Assembly (NCBI RefSeq): GCF_009192995.1
Contig: NZ_SDID01000001.1
Coordinates: 62,001 to 126,000, forward strand
Source: Sulfurimonas indica
GTDB lineage: Bacteria; Campylobacterota; Campylobacteria; Campylobacterales; Sulfurimonadaceae
Direction: 5' to 3'
DNA length: 64,000 bases
The translations under genes were made by a program, and so were the position numbers. Under the pieces are notes generated by a model. That model worked only from the letters and a program-made list of their open reading frames with translations, was not told the origin of the DNA and ran no database searches. Of this stretch, positions 36,559 through 46,023 are shown piece by piece (the first letter of the stretch is position 1; the number at the start of each line of letters is the position of its first letter).

Positions 36559-37066
36559 CACATGCCTTTTTCTTCTTATAAAAGACTCTTCCTACCAACA
36601 TACCTGTTCCAAGTGCCAAAATTGTAAATATAAATCCACTTATTGCCATCTGCGAGCCTCCAGAGAGGACATGTCCTGCATTACATCCACCTGCAAGCCT
36701 TGCTCCAAAAACAAGTAAAAACCCACCAATAAAGCTCCAGAACATACGTGATGGTACAGATTTATTTTTTCTCTCCTTCCAAAGTGTTGGAATCAAACTG
36801 ATATGAAAACTTTTGGTAATAAAGAGAGAAGTAAAAAGTCCTCCAAAAAACACACCAAGCAGCATCAATGCTTCCCAGGCACCTGAACTTTCTATCTCTT
36901 TTGTATATTCATAATGACTACTATCCAGTCCAAAAAGCATCGTCGATATATATGCCATACCGGTAGATGCTCCTATCGATCTATCTGCTCCCCAGATTGA
37001 AAAAGAAAAATAAAAAAGTAGACTCATAGCAATACCACCAGCCCACCACGGTATCTGTTTTGGCAT
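36551..37066 (-). CDS. YeeE/YedE-family membrane protein, N-terminal half type
   Basis: 171 residues, several membrane helices, with the conserved motif ARLAGGCNAGHVLSGGSQ holding the transport cysteine. It starts MPKQIPWWAGG after AAGGAG. Together with the next gene it makes a split YeeE/YedE transporter, a common arrangement. It is first in a three-gene unit divergent from a MerR regulator, with a palindrome between them, so regulation by that MerR protein is likely. Confidence 0.85.
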   Translation of the reverse strand: MPKQIPWWAGGIAMSLLFYFSFSIWGADRSIGASTGMAYISTMLFGLDSSHYEYTKEIESSGAWEALMLLGVFFGGLFTSLFITKSFHISLIPTLWKERKNKSVPSRMFWSFIGGFLLVFGARLAGGCNAGHVLSGGSQMAISGFIFTILALGTGMLVGRVFYKKKKACDV

Positions 37067-37084
37067 AAAAACTCCTTAATATAA

Positions 37085-37128
37085 AAAGTGTAAAGTGATG
37101 CTTTACGTTTTGTATTATATGCTATAAT
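37085..37128. promoter_or_regulatory. Operator-like palindrome and merR -10 in the yedE/merR intergenic region
   Basis: GTAAAG-TGATG-CTTTAC (37090-37106) is perfect, extending imperfectly to 11-base arms (37085-37111). It overlaps a possible minus-strand -10 TACACT (37092-37087) for the yedE unit and lies just upstream of the plus-strand TATAAT (37123-37128) of merR. Confidence 0.55.
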
Positions 37129-37158
37129 TATTAAAATCAAATTAAATGAAGGCTCTCT

Positions 37159-37836
37159 ATGGAGTATAAGATCTCAGAAGTTGTAGCAAAAACAAATGTA
37201 CCAAAATCAACAATACTCTACTATATCAAAGAGGGTTTATTGCCCGAAGCTAAAAAGATTAAGCTCAATGTTCATAAATACAGTGACGAACATATAGAAC
37301 TGATAAGATACATTAAATATATGCAAGAGAGAATGGGAAGCTCCATCGAGGAGATAAAAGAGGCTCTCAGGAAAAAGAACAGCTCCTTTGCAGGCTCTTA
37401 TACAATGCTTGCACCACTTATGAAAACACTCAGTGATGACTCAGGACTTGAACACTACACAAAACAAGAGTTCATTGAACACTTTGCGATTGATAAAGAT
37501 CTACTGCAAAAGCTGATAGAAGATGAAATTGTACTGCCAGTCAATCAAGATGACTTTACAAAAAAAGATGCAACTATCGTAACACTGGTAGAGCACTTTT
37601 TAGAAGTTGGAATACCCTACTCTATACTGCAAGAGTACATAAAGCATGCGACGATACTTGCAAATATCGAGCAAGAGATGCTAGAGAAACTTTGCGATGT
37701 AAGAGATGAAGAGAATTTTACAACTCTTTGGAAAATTATGTTTGACACACTCTTTCATGCCAAAAAATATCTATTTAACCGCTCTACCTATAAACTACTT
37801 TTTCAAAGAGCAAAAGAAGAGATTACTCAAAAATAG
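37159..37836 (+). CDS. MerR-family transcriptional regulator
   Basis: 225 residues. The N-terminal 70 residues are a MerR helix-turn-helix (KISEVVAKTNVPKSTILYYIKEGLLPEA, then YSDEHIELIRYIKYMQERMG). The C-terminal 150 residues are helical with no Cys-rich metal-binding motif, so the inducer is probably not a simple metal. It is divergent from the YeeE/YedE and AhpD-like genes and separated from them by a palindrome, so control of these and itself is likely. GAAGG precedes the ATG. Confidence 0.85.
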   Translation: MEYKISEVVAKTNVPKSTILYYIKEGLLPEAKKIKLNVHKYSDEHIELIRYIKYMQERMGSSIEEIKEALRKKNSSFAGSYTMLAPLMKTLSDDSGLEHYTKQEFIEHFAIDKDLLQKLIEDEIVLPVNQDDFTKKDATIVTLVEHFLEVGIPYSILQEYIKHATILANIEQEMLEKLCDVRDEENFTTLWKIMFDTLFHAKKYLFNRSTYKLLFQRAKEEITQK

Positions 37837-37846
37837 ACTCTATTTT
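37830..37846. terminator. Short hairpin spanning merR and mog stop codons
   Basis: AAAATAG (37830-37836) and CTATTTT (37840-37846) pair around ACT. Each arm holds one of the two convergent stop codons. The stem is short and AT-rich. Confidence 0.35.
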
Positions 37847-38373
37847 GCCTTTGGACGGAATGCCTTTATAACATCTTCATTCGTCTCAATATATGGTCCC
37901 TCTATCAAATCGATACAATACGGCACAGCAGGAAAAACAGCATCCAGACACTCACGGATTGATTTTGGTTTTCCAGGAAGATTGATAATCAAAGAGTTTC
38001 CACGAATCCCAGCTGTTTGGCGTGAGAGAATTGCTGTTGGAACATACTGCAGACTCACCTGACGCATCAGCTCTCCAAAACCGGGCATCATTTTGTCGCA
38101 TACATTCTCAGTAGCTTCTGGTGTCACATCACGAAGTGCAGGACCTGTACCACCAGTCGTTACCACCAAACAACATCCTGCCTCATCACAAAGCTCTTTC
38201 ATCGTATCTTCAAGCACATCCTGCTCATCCGGAATACATCTGTACACTATCTCAAACTCACTTTTAAGATAATCTTTCATCGTATTCTGAATCGCTACTC
38301 CACTGATATCTTCATAGATTCCTTTACTTGCTCTATCACTTGCTGTTATTACACCTATTTTTATTTCTGCCAT
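37840..38373 (-). CDS. mog: Molybdopterin adenylyltransferase
   Basis: Adenylates molybdopterin before molybdate insertion; 177 residues. MoaB/Mog fold motifs: GVITASDRASKGIYEDISG, VVTTGGTGPALRDVTPEAT and the C-terminal LIINLPGKPKSIRECLDAVF with the Pro-Gly-Lys-Pro loop. Molybdoenzymes such as nitrate reductase or polysulfide reductase, common in this phylum, would use the product, though none is in the window. Confidence 0.92.
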   Translation of the reverse strand: MAEIKIGVITASDRASKGIYEDISGVAIQNTMKDYLKSEFEIVYRCIPDEQDVLEDTMKELCDEAGCCLVVTTGGTGPALRDVTPEATENVCDKMMPGFGELMRQVSLQYVPTAILSRQTAGIRGNSLIINLPGKPKSIRECLDAVFPAVPYCIDLIEGPYIETNEDVIKAFRPKAK

Positions 38374-38424
38374 TATTCTTTCCTTATTAGTTTTTTATTT
38401 CATTACAATAGTTTTTATATTTTT

Positions 38425-38946
38425 TTATTCAGTTAATAAAAAATGATTCCCGTCTTTTATATATGTTACGGTTGCCACCTCTTGAAAAAACTCTTTTGCT
38501 GCATCAGCATCCACAATGTGGTCCTTAGCACCAAGATAGACCTCTATAACTACACCTGCCTCACGCAGCTGTAGCAACTCCTCTTTTTTCCATTCATAAT
38601 ACAGAAGTTCTTCAAGCTCTTCTAAAACAGTTATACTCTGCTCTACTTTTCTACGTTCATAAGGTAAAAAACAGGCGTTGATAAACTGGCGCAAATAGGC
38701 CTCTTCATTTTTTCTGTATGCCATCAACTGCAATCGTTTAAATTTTTCATCTTTACTTTGAAAAAATGCCGGTGAAAAAAGCTGTAGCGTATCTACCCTT
38801 TTTCCTTCTAAAAGTGCTTTTTTCAGACTCTCAAATGCCTTTATAGCACCATAAGAAAAACCACAAACCGTATAATCACTCTCTTTGATAAAAGGTGCAA
38901 AAAAGTGCACATCATTCTTTAGAGAAAAACCACTAAAAAATTTCAT
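38425..38946 (-). CDS. bioV: BioV-like pimeloyl-ACP methyl ester esterase
   Basis: 173 residues, compact alpha/beta hydrolase. Nucleophile motif GFSYGA (GxSxG) near residue 30, acid in YLGAKDHIVDADAA, His in KDGNHFLLTE at the C-terminus, and a lid region between. Its length, N-terminus MKFFSGFSLKN and phylum fit BioV, the Helicobacter-type esterase that releases pimeloyl-ACP for biotin synthesis; other bio genes are not nearby, so the name is by resemblance. It overlaps the FtsH-like gene by 14 bases, last in the aroB operon. Confidence 0.65.
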   Translation of the reverse strand: MKFFSGFSLKNDVHFFAPFIKESDYTVCGFSYGAIKAFESLKKALLEGKRVDTLQLFSPAFFQSKDEKFKRLQLMAYRKNEEAYLRQFINACFLPYERRKVEQSITVLEELEELLYYEWKKEELLQLREAGVVIEVYLGAKDHIVDADAAKEFFQEVATVTYIKDGNHFLLTE

Positions 38947-40588
38947 TGATATACTTTTTTACCTCTTCTTTTGTAATGCTCTCTCTGTCTTGTAAGACAC
39001 GTTCAACATTTTGCATCACTTCACCCAGTGATTCCAAAAGCAGTGTTGTCTCTTCATAGAGACGTTTTAACATAAACTCTTCCTCATTGGCTTCTGGAAT
39101 GATCGATGAGCCCATTCCATACTCTTGACACATCTTATGCGTAATATATTTGGCCTCATCAAGGTCATTTTTTGCACTGCTTGCATGCTCATCAAATTTC
39201 ATATCACAAGCCACACTACCGGCGATAAGCATTTTCACACGAGCCTCTAACTCCTGCTTGATGAAAGGCTCATCTGTTGCAGGTGTAAGCTTCTCATTAG
39301 AGAGCATCAACTTCTCAAATGGCAGGTCATAATATGTTGCTATTATGACTTTTCCTGCCTGATAAGTAATACGATAGGCTTTTTGTTTGTCACTCAGCAT
39401 CTGCAGTTTTTTCTTACCAAACATCACTTTATCTTTTACCTGATAAAAATGATCCAAAGTTATATGAAAATCATTTTGGCGAAGAGCCAAAAGTGCCGCT
39501 TCATTCACAAGTGCAGCTAAGGCTGCTCCATTAAATCCGACTGTCATATTTGCAACCACTTTGACATCAAGCTCATGAGGTACTTTAGAAAGATATTTCA
39601 TCAGAATTGATTCACGCTCTCGTTTTGTCGGTAGTTCAACAAATACACGTCTATCAAATCGTCCTGCACGAAGCAGTGCCGGATCAAGTACATCTATCTT
39701 GTTTGTTGCAGCAATTATAATAACACTGCTAGATCCTTCAAAACCATCCATCTCCGTAAGGAGCTGATTGAGTGTTGCCTCACGTTCATCATTTCTCTGT
39801 CCGTCACGTTTTTTACCGACAGCGTCAATCTCGTCTATAAAGATAATTGATGGTGCATTTTTCTTTGCCGCTGCAAAAAGCTCATGAACACGTTTTGCAC
39901 CCATACCTACATAGATCTGTACAAAAGAAGCCCCACTTTGGTAGTAAAACGGCACATCTGCAGCATTTGCAACTGCTTTGGCTATCATAGTTTTCCCAAC
40001 TCCGGGAGGTCCTACGAGTAAAACACCTCGAGGAAGACGTGCACCAAAGTTCTTATAACGTTTTGGATTTTTCATAAAGTCAATAATCTCTTCAAGCTCA
40101 ATTTTGACATCACTGATACCGCCAATATCATCAAAACTTACATCACTTTTTATCGCTTCTATAGGAGCACTTATCTCTAAAGAGCTGCTACCCGTACCTT
40201 CATTTTGTTTTGTTGTAAATTGAAGTGTAGAAAAGATACCTTTGCTTTGTAAAAATTTAAAAAGCAAAGAGCCAATTCCTAAGAAAAGAACCAAGAAAAG
40301 AATATAGATAAGAATGTTTGATTCACTACCAACTTCAACTTTATAATCAACAAACATTCGAGGAGTAACCTGTGAAGAAGCAATCTTATAATAACCGTTT
40401 TTTGTCTTCAGATAGACATACTCTTTTGTTACTATTACTTTTGTTACCTGCTTATTTTGTAATAAAGCGTTTGCCTGACTCAGCGTAATAGCATCAGCAT
40501 TGTCACGCAGTATTGCAAAAAGAATGAGGGCAATAATAATAAAAGCAGAAACGATTAATGCAATACGGTTTGTTTTAGATGTTGGCAT
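38933..40588 (-). CDS. FtsH-like AAA+ protein lacking the zinc protease motif
   Basis: 551 residues with FtsH layout: membrane helices at about 8-26 and 92-114 around a short periplasmic domain, then an intact AAA module (Walker A GPPGVGKT 193-200, Walker B IIFIDEID, pore loop FVQIYVG, arginine-finger RAGRFDRR). In the protease domain the HEAGH zinc motif is replaced by YQAGK (409-413), while the downstream Asp region (AKNDLDEA) remains. ATPase activity is expected, proteolysis is not. Genes overlap mtaB by 14 bases and bioV by 14 bases. A true FtsH elsewhere in the genome is expected. Confidence 0.9.
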   Translation of the reverse strand: MPTSKTNRIALIVSAFIIIALILFAILRDNADAITLSQANALLQNKQVTKVIVTKEYVYLKTKNGYYKIASSQVTPRMFVDYKVEVGSESNILIYILFLVLFLGIGSLLFKFLQSKGIFSTLQFTTKQNEGTGSSSLEISAPIEAIKSDVSFDDIGGISDVKIELEEIIDFMKNPKRYKNFGARLPRGVLLVGPPGVGKTMIAKAVANAADVPFYYQSGASFVQIYVGMGAKRVHELFAAAKKNAPSIIFIDEIDAVGKKRDGQRNDEREATLNQLLTEMDGFEGSSSVIIIAATNKIDVLDPALLRAGRFDRRVFVELPTKRERESILMKYLSKVPHELDVKVVANMTVGFNGAALAALVNEAALLALRQNDFHITLDHFYQVKDKVMFGKKKLQMLSDKQKAYRITYQAGKVIIATYYDLPFEKLMLSNEKLTPATDEPFIKQELEARVKMLIAGSVACDMKFDEHASSAKNDLDEAKYITHKMCQEYGMGSSIIPEANEEEFMLKRLYEETTLLLESLGEVMQNVERVLQDRESITKEEVKKYINEIF

Positions 40589-41825
40589 AATTATGTTCCT
40601 TCATCACTTCATAATCTGAAATTTTCACCCAATTTCCAAGAAGGTCTTCATCTGATTTTACCACTATTTTATTAAAATGTTGGTCAAGACCATGATACAG
40701 CCCGCTTTTATAGGACTCAATGAGAACATCCAACTCCCCATTAAAAGCTTTTCTAAATGCATAATTTTTCTCATTTACCAAAGCTTCTATCTCATGCAGT
40801 CTCTCTTTTGCAACTTTGCCATTTACTTCTGGTTTCATAGTCGCAGCAGGTGTACCATCACGCTTTGAATAGGTAAAAGCATGCAGATGTGTAAGTGGCA
40901 ATGCTTTTGCATTCTCCATTGCCTCTTGCCATAACGCTTCACTCTCTCCTGGAAAGCCGGTAATAAAATCTGTTCCTATCGCATAGCCTTTATCAGCTAA
41001 AAACTCAAACAGTTCTCTGTCTTGTCTGTAAACATTTCGTCTATTCATCAGTTTAAGCATTTTGGGAGATGTATGCTGCAGGGCAATATGCATATGCTTC
41101 TCCATCCATGACTCATCTAAAATCTCTTTAAATTCATCCGTAATTTGAATCGGTTCAACACTCCCTAAGCGAATACGACGTACTCCACGAATAAGTGACA
41201 TCTTTTTCATCAACTGTGCCAAAGATGTTTTTGTATCTTGACCATATGAGCCGACATTTGTTCCTGTTAAGATAAACTCACCAAAACCATTGAGTGCCAA
41301 GCGGGAAACCTGCTCTAAAATGCGTCCTTCATCCATACTTCGTGCATCACCACGAACAAATGGAATGATACAGTAAGAACAACGAAAATTACATCCCTCT
41401 TGAATCTTTATAAAAGCACGGCTTTTACCGACGAACTCATCAACAACCATCTCATCTATATGGTTCAAGTCACCCTTTTCATAAAAAGGCTGCTCTTTTT
41501 TCAGTAATGTGTCGATTTTCTCTTTTTCACTCTGCCCAAAGACACCATGTACTCGTCCCTCACGCAGTAGTGATTCACCTTTTGTATGTGCTCCACAACC
41601 TGTTAAAAAAAGCTTCTTATTATCTCCTTTTTTCTCAAGTTGTGAGATATAAGAACGTACATGAGTATCTGCACCGTTGGTAACTGTACAAGAGTTAATA
41701 ACCACAACATCTGCTTCATCTTCATTCTCTGTTATCTCATACTCTTGAAGCGAGCTCATCATTACTTGTGAGTCATAAAGATTTGTACGACACCCAAAGG
41801 TTTTAAAATATACTTTTTTTGACAT
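40575..41825 (-). CDS. mtaB: tRNA t6A37 methylthiotransferase MtaB
   Basis: Radical-SAM enzyme adding a methylthio group to t6A37 of tRNA; 416 residues. N-terminal MTTase domain (FKTFGCRTNLYDSQ, VVINSCTVTNGAD, FLTGCGAHTKG) with three cluster cysteines. The radical SAM motif is EGCNFRCSYCIIPFVRG. A C-terminal TRAM-like region follows. Choice of MtaB rather than MiaB or RimO rests on the N-terminal sequence CRTN and SCTVTNGAD. It is third in the aroB operon; its start overlaps the stop of the mscS-family gene by one base. Confidence 0.92.
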   Translation of the reverse strand: MSKKVYFKTFGCRTNLYDSQVMMSSLQEYEITENEDEADVVVINSCTVTNGADTHVRSYISQLEKKGDNKKLFLTGCGAHTKGESLLREGRVHGVFGQSEKEKIDTLLKKEQPFYEKGDLNHIDEMVVDEFVGKSRAFIKIQEGCNFRCSYCIIPFVRGDARSMDEGRILEQVSRLALNGFGEFILTGTNVGSYGQDTKTSLAQLMKKMSLIRGVRRIRLGSVEPIQITDEFKEILDESWMEKHMHIALQHTSPKMLKLMNRRNVYRQDRELFEFLADKGYAIGTDFITGFPGESEALWQEAMENAKALPLTHLHAFTYSKRDGTPAATMKPEVNGKVAKERLHEIEALVNEKNYAFRKAFNGELDVLIESYKSGLYHGLDQHFNKIVVKSDEDLLGNWVKISDYEVMKEHNYANI

Positions 41826-43483
41826 TATACTAACTCGTTATTATGTGCCACAGGTGCTTCACTTTGCATATCGATATTGAGTTTTTGTGTAGGGTATGCA
41901 ATAGTGATATCATCTTCTGCTTTAAAAGCATCAATAATCTCTGTTGATATTACACTTCTGAGTGTCAGTGTTCCATAGGCATTTGTCAGATACCAGGCTT
42001 CAATATCAATTCCATATGGTTCAATGAAAGAGTAGATTCTTGGTTCAACATTTGTATTTTTCAAACTGTAGTGCTGACGCAACTTATTGAGCTGTTTTCT
42101 TGTAATGTCAGTATATCCTTTAGAGTACTTTTTTGTAATCTCTTTGACAAGATGCATCGCTTTTTTATGGTTCGAATCAAATGTCACCGTAATCTTTACA
42201 CCATCCCATACTGTTTTTAAAGAGTGGTGCGTATAGTTTGCAATCATGCGTGTAAAAATGTAATTGTTCGGCACAAAGATGATACGTCCTGCACGACGAT
42301 TTTGCATAATAGATGTGAGTGTGATATCTTCTAAAATCGTAATACGAAGCAGTGAGATATCAAGTACATCTCCCACATATTTCATCCCGTCCATATCTAC
42401 ACGGATCCTGTCCCCTACGTGAACACTGCCGCCAAAAACAATCACCAACCAGCCAAGAATGGACATAAACCAGTCTTTCATGGCAATAGCGATACCTGCA
42501 GATGCAAATCCTAAAATAGTGACTAAATAACTGACATTTTCTATGTAGTTGAAAAAGAGTATCAGAAGAATTATAGTGAAATTTGTAAAGGTAATAATCT
42601 TATTTGCCATATAGAAGCGTTCATTATCAGTAATGTACTTTTTAACAATAAGTTTAAGAAGAAAAAAGATGAAAAAGACAAATAAAACAGCGATACCAAT
42701 CTTTATAAGTCTGTAAACCTGTTTTTGTATCCCTTTGTTAATGCTTATTTTTGCAATCTCTAAGCGCTTTTGATACACATTGAGTGTTACGCTCATTGTA
42801 TCTAAAGCTCTTTCAAATCGCTCTAGCTCTGTCTGCTTTCTTTCCAAGACATCTTGATACTTCTCTGGATTTAACTTGTAAAGTTTTTTATAAAGATCAA
42901 GCTCCTTACGCAGTAAAACAATTAAAGCGCTTAGGTTCTCTTTCCTTTTTTTATAGTCATCATAATTTGCATCTATCGTCTTTATAAGAGAGAGGCCTGT
43001 AAATATCTCAAACGGATTGGATATTTTGGGAACATCTTCTATCTTAGGCGGCGTAATGAGCTTGGAAAATGGTGCACTGCTGTCACCTTTGAGTTTGTTT
43101 ATCTGTGATGTTAAAATATTCTCTTTAGAGATAAGCCCTGCAAGCTCATCCATATCACTTGAGGTTTTCGCATGCTTTGAGAGCCACTTAATTCTCTTTT
43201 TGATAGCATCAAGCTTATTTTTCACCTCTAGCGATGTCAGATAGGATGCGTAACTTTTAATCCAAACATTCTCATCAGATATCTGATTGTCAAGTTCATT
43301 CAGTTCTTTAAGGTATCTGCTTATCTGCTCTGAAACAAGCATTTTTTGCTGTGTTGCATCATATGCATCTGATTTTTCTGCCGCTGTCTGGACTAGGGCA
43401 TTGTTTGCATCAAGAGCAAAAGTCTTTAATGGTAAAAAAAGTATAAAAACTGTAAAAAGTACTCTTTGAAAAAACAGCATCAT
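41825..43483 (-). CDS. Mechanosensitive channel of the MscS family, long type
   Basis: 552 residues. A signal peptide (residues 1-23), a long periplasmic coiled-coil region (about 30-240), then membrane helices and the MscS core near 330-390 (GFASAGIAIAMKDW, IVFGGSVHVGDRIRVDMDGMK) and a C-terminal beta/alpha domain. The pore-lining Ala/Gly pattern is present. It resembles MscK-like proteins reduced in size. It protects against osmotic downshift by family function. It overlaps aroB upstream by a base or so and mtaB downstream. Confidence 0.9.
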   Translation of the reverse strand: MMLFFQRVLFTVFILFLPLKTFALDANNALVQTAAEKSDAYDATQQKMLVSEQISRYLKELNELDNQISDENVWIKSYASYLTSLEVKNKLDAIKKRIKWLSKHAKTSSDMDELAGLISKENILTSQINKLKGDSSAPFSKLITPPKIEDVPKISNPFEIFTGLSLIKTIDANYDDYKKRKENLSALIVLLRKELDLYKKLYKLNPEKYQDVLERKQTELERFERALDTMSVTLNVYQKRLEIAKISINKGIQKQVYRLIKIGIAVLFVFFIFFLLKLIVKKYITDNERFYMANKIITFTNFTIILLILFFNYIENVSYLVTILGFASAGIAIAMKDWFMSILGWLVIVFGGSVHVGDRIRVDMDGMKYVGDVLDISLLRITILEDITLTSIMQNRRAGRIIFVPNNYIFTRMIANYTHHSLKTVWDGVKITVTFDSNHKKAMHLVKEITKKYSKGYTDITRKQLNKLRQHYSLKNTNVEPRIYSFIEPYGIDIEAWYLTNAYGTLTLRSVISTEIIDAFKAEDDITIAYPTQKLNIDMQSEAPVAHNNELV

Positions 43484-44529
43484 TATTTTCCAAACGCTTT
43501 TAAGACAGAAAGGACAACTGCTTTGTCCACTTCATCTGTAATTTTAACACCGCCAAGACCAACAGGTAAGATAAAAGTGATTGTTGCATCTGAACTTTTT
43601 TTATCTAAGAAAAATGCATCATAAAAACTCTCTACATTTTCTATCATATAATTCGTAGGCAGATTGTATTTTTCCAACAAAGCTTTTACTCTTTGCGCTT
43701 CTTCTTCACGCATAAGACCCAGTTTCACAGAAAGTGCATTTGCCATAACCATTCCAATGGCAACAGCTTCTCCATGAAGATACTTTGTATAACCTGTTTC
43801 ATTTTCAATAACATGTCCAAATGTATGACCATAGTTAAGTGCAGCTCGTAGACCATGCTCTTTTTCATCTTTTGCAACAACATCCGCTTTTGTCTCTACA
43901 GCCTGTTTAATCGCTTCTTGCAGTGCAGTTTTATCGTTCAAGTCAGCATTTTCCAAATATTCAAAAAAGGTTTTGTTAAATGTTACTGCCATCTTGACAA
44001 CCTCTGCAACACCTGCACCAAACTCACGTTTTGGCAGTGTTGTTAAAAAATGCGGGTCAATATAGACCGCACGTGGCTGATGAAAAGCACCAATGAGATT
44101 TTTACCATAACTGTTATTAATTCCTGTTTTCCCACCGACACTTGCATCAACTTGTGAAAGCAGTGTCGTTGGAATCTGTACAAAATCAATACCACGCTGG
44201 TAGATACTTGAAGCATATCCTGTCATATCCCCGATTACACCACCGCCAAAAGCGATCAAAAGAGATTTTCTGTTAAAACGATGATTGAAAAGAGATTCTA
44301 AAATCAAATCAATGGATACCTGATTTTTGTAGCCCTCTCCATCCGGTACAGTAATGATATAAAGCTCTTTGGCTCTGATTTTTGAGAGCAAATAGCCTAA
44401 ATGCAAACCTGCTACTTTAGGGTTTGTAACAATAGCTACCTTTGTATCATATGTGAGCTCTGGAATTGTATCAATAGTAATATCATAAGAGTTATCAACA
44501 ACTTGTTTAAGGGGAATGTTTACTTGCAT
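43483..44529 (-). CDS. aroB: 3-dehydroquinate synthase
   Basis: Second step of the shikimate pathway; 348 residues, NAD and metal dependent. Motifs: VPDGEGYKN, AFGGGVIGDMTGYASSIYQRG, PTTLLSQVDASVGGKTGIN, EVVKMAV, and the metal-binding LNYGHTFGHVIE with YLHGEAVAIGM. It is first in the five-gene overlapping operon aroB-mscS-mtaB-ftsH-like-bioV. A similar order is known to me from Helicobacter, so the arrangement appears old in the phylum. Confidence 0.96.
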   Translation of the reverse strand: MQVNIPLKQVVDNSYDITIDTIPELTYDTKVAIVTNPKVAGLHLGYLLSKIRAKELYIITVPDGEGYKNQVSIDLILESLFNHRFNRKSLLIAFGGGVIGDMTGYASSIYQRGIDFVQIPTTLLSQVDASVGGKTGINNSYGKNLIGAFHQPRAVYIDPHFLTTLPKREFGAGVAEVVKMAVTFNKTFFEYLENADLNDKTALQEAIKQAVETKADVVAKDEKEHGLRAALNYGHTFGHVIENETGYTKYLHGEAVAIGMVMANALSVKLGLMREEEAQRVKALLEKYNLPTNYMIENVESFYDAFFLDKKSSDATITFILPVGLGGVKITDEVDKAVVLSVLKAFGK

Positions 44530-44589
44530 TATCTGTCCAAAAATATAATATGATAGATAATACTTAAATTATGCTAAAAAGTTACTAAA

Positions 44590-45996
44590 TTAGAGCTGTA
44601 CAGGTATGAAAATTTGATGATAATTATCAAGCTTGAAGTACAGTTTCTCTGAATCAGTAGAGAAGAGTGCATAAGTGCGTCGTGTTGTCAATTTAGAAGT
44701 AAAAGGAAGAATCTGAATAAAATTATCTTTATGCTTCAAAGCACGAATAGGATTTTCATTCTCTTTTATCACTTTAATTGACTTTGAAAAGATTGTAGAG
44801 AGGTTGTAATAGTGCTCGATTACCTGCTCTTTTTCCTCTTGATGCTCCTGAAGATAATTATAGAGTTCAAGGTTAAAGTTCATCTGCTCAGAGATATCAA
44901 AGATAGTTGCAGAAATCTTCTCCAAATCTCTGTTATCAGAGAGCACAAGTGCCGCATCTTTTACGTTTGAGAAGCTTCTGTCTGCAAGCTTGAGTACAGG
45001 AACATGTACTTCATACAGTGCACGTCTGACATAGTAATCCCTAAACATCTCCGTAGGTACGATAACCAGACCGACATGGTAGGATTTGACATCATTGAAA
45101 AATGTCTCTTTGAGATTTAAGCTGTCATAATTAATATCAATAACAATATCCAGGTCTCTATACTCTTTGATATACTGCAGTATCTCTATATTTGAAGGAT
45201 TGACAACCTTAATGACAAGATCATGTTTGAACTTTGTATGTACATAAACAGCACGACGTACCAGTTCTTTTATCTTTGCGTGAGAAACTATGTCCATATC
45301 TATGTAGAGCAAAATATTTGTTCCAAATGGCTCAGGAAATTGTCCAAGTTCACGCTTAATGGCACGGTATACAGATTTAAGAACTGCAGGCTGTCCCACT
45401 AAGAGCAGCAAGTCATTTGGCTGGATCATCCGTCTTCGTGAAGGCATCAACAGTTGACGATTTCTGTAAATTGCAACGATTCGCCAGTTCTTTTGCTCAA
45501 TCACACCAATGTGACGATAGACAAAAGAACTTCCAAAAGGAACGAGAACTTCCATAATCTCGCCTTCACCAAGTCCAACATTTTGGGCAATTACAGGAAC
45601 ATTTGGAAGATAATCAAGCATTCTGGAAGCCAAGATCTCATTTGCATTGACTAAAACGACATTGGCATCTTCATTCTCCATATTCCACTGATTAAGGACA
45701 ATGATACGAAGCTGTTTTTTGATAACTCTGATATTTTTGATGGTGTTTTCAACGTCCGCCTGACTATCCATGGCAATAATAACCTGGATAAACTCCATCT
45801 TAAGCAAATTTGACAGTTTATAAAAACTTGTTGGATCAAATTCATAAAATTTAAAACGTGCAGGATTGGCTGTAGGGAACTCTTTTTCTTTTAGCTGAAC
45901 GACATAATAGATGTTTTCACTCGTATATGTCTCACTTACCCTTTGAATAAAATGCTCACCGATTGCACCATCACTGATTATCAATATTTTTTTCAT
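44590..45996 (-). CDS. COG3400 TrkA-like protein with RCK_C domain
   Basis: 468 residues. N-terminal NAD-binding-like domain (KILIISDGAIGEHFIQ), a central TrkA-C/RCK_C domain (EVLVPFGSSFVYRHIGVIEQKNW, MIQPNDLLLLVGQP) and a long C-terminal region of flavodoxin-like and helical sequence not seen in TrkA. This COG3400 family is common in Campylobacterota and is usually named putative potassium transport regulator; no Trk channel gene is adjacent. Function unproven. Confidence 0.75.
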   Translation of the reverse strand: MKKILIISDGAIGEHFIQRVSETYTSENIYYVVQLKEKEFPTANPARFKFYEFDPTSFYKLSNLLKMEFIQVIIAMDSQADVENTIKNIRVIKKQLRIIVLNQWNMENEDANVVLVNANEILASRMLDYLPNVPVIAQNVGLGEGEIMEVLVPFGSSFVYRHIGVIEQKNWRIVAIYRNRQLLMPSRRRMIQPNDLLLLVGQPAVLKSVYRAIKRELGQFPEPFGTNILLYIDMDIVSHAKIKELVRRAVYVHTKFKHDLVIKVVNPSNIEILQYIKEYRDLDIVIDINYDSLNLKETFFNDVKSYHVGLVIVPTEMFRDYYVRRALYEVHVPVLKLADRSFSNVKDAALVLSDNRDLEKISATIFDISEQMNFNLELYNYLQEHQEEKEQVIEHYYNLSTIFSKSIKVIKENENPIRALKHKDNFIQILPFTSKLTTRRTYALFSTDSEKLYFKLDNYHQIFIPVQL

Positions 45997-46023
45997 GGCC
46001 GTATTATATCAGAACTTTAACTG

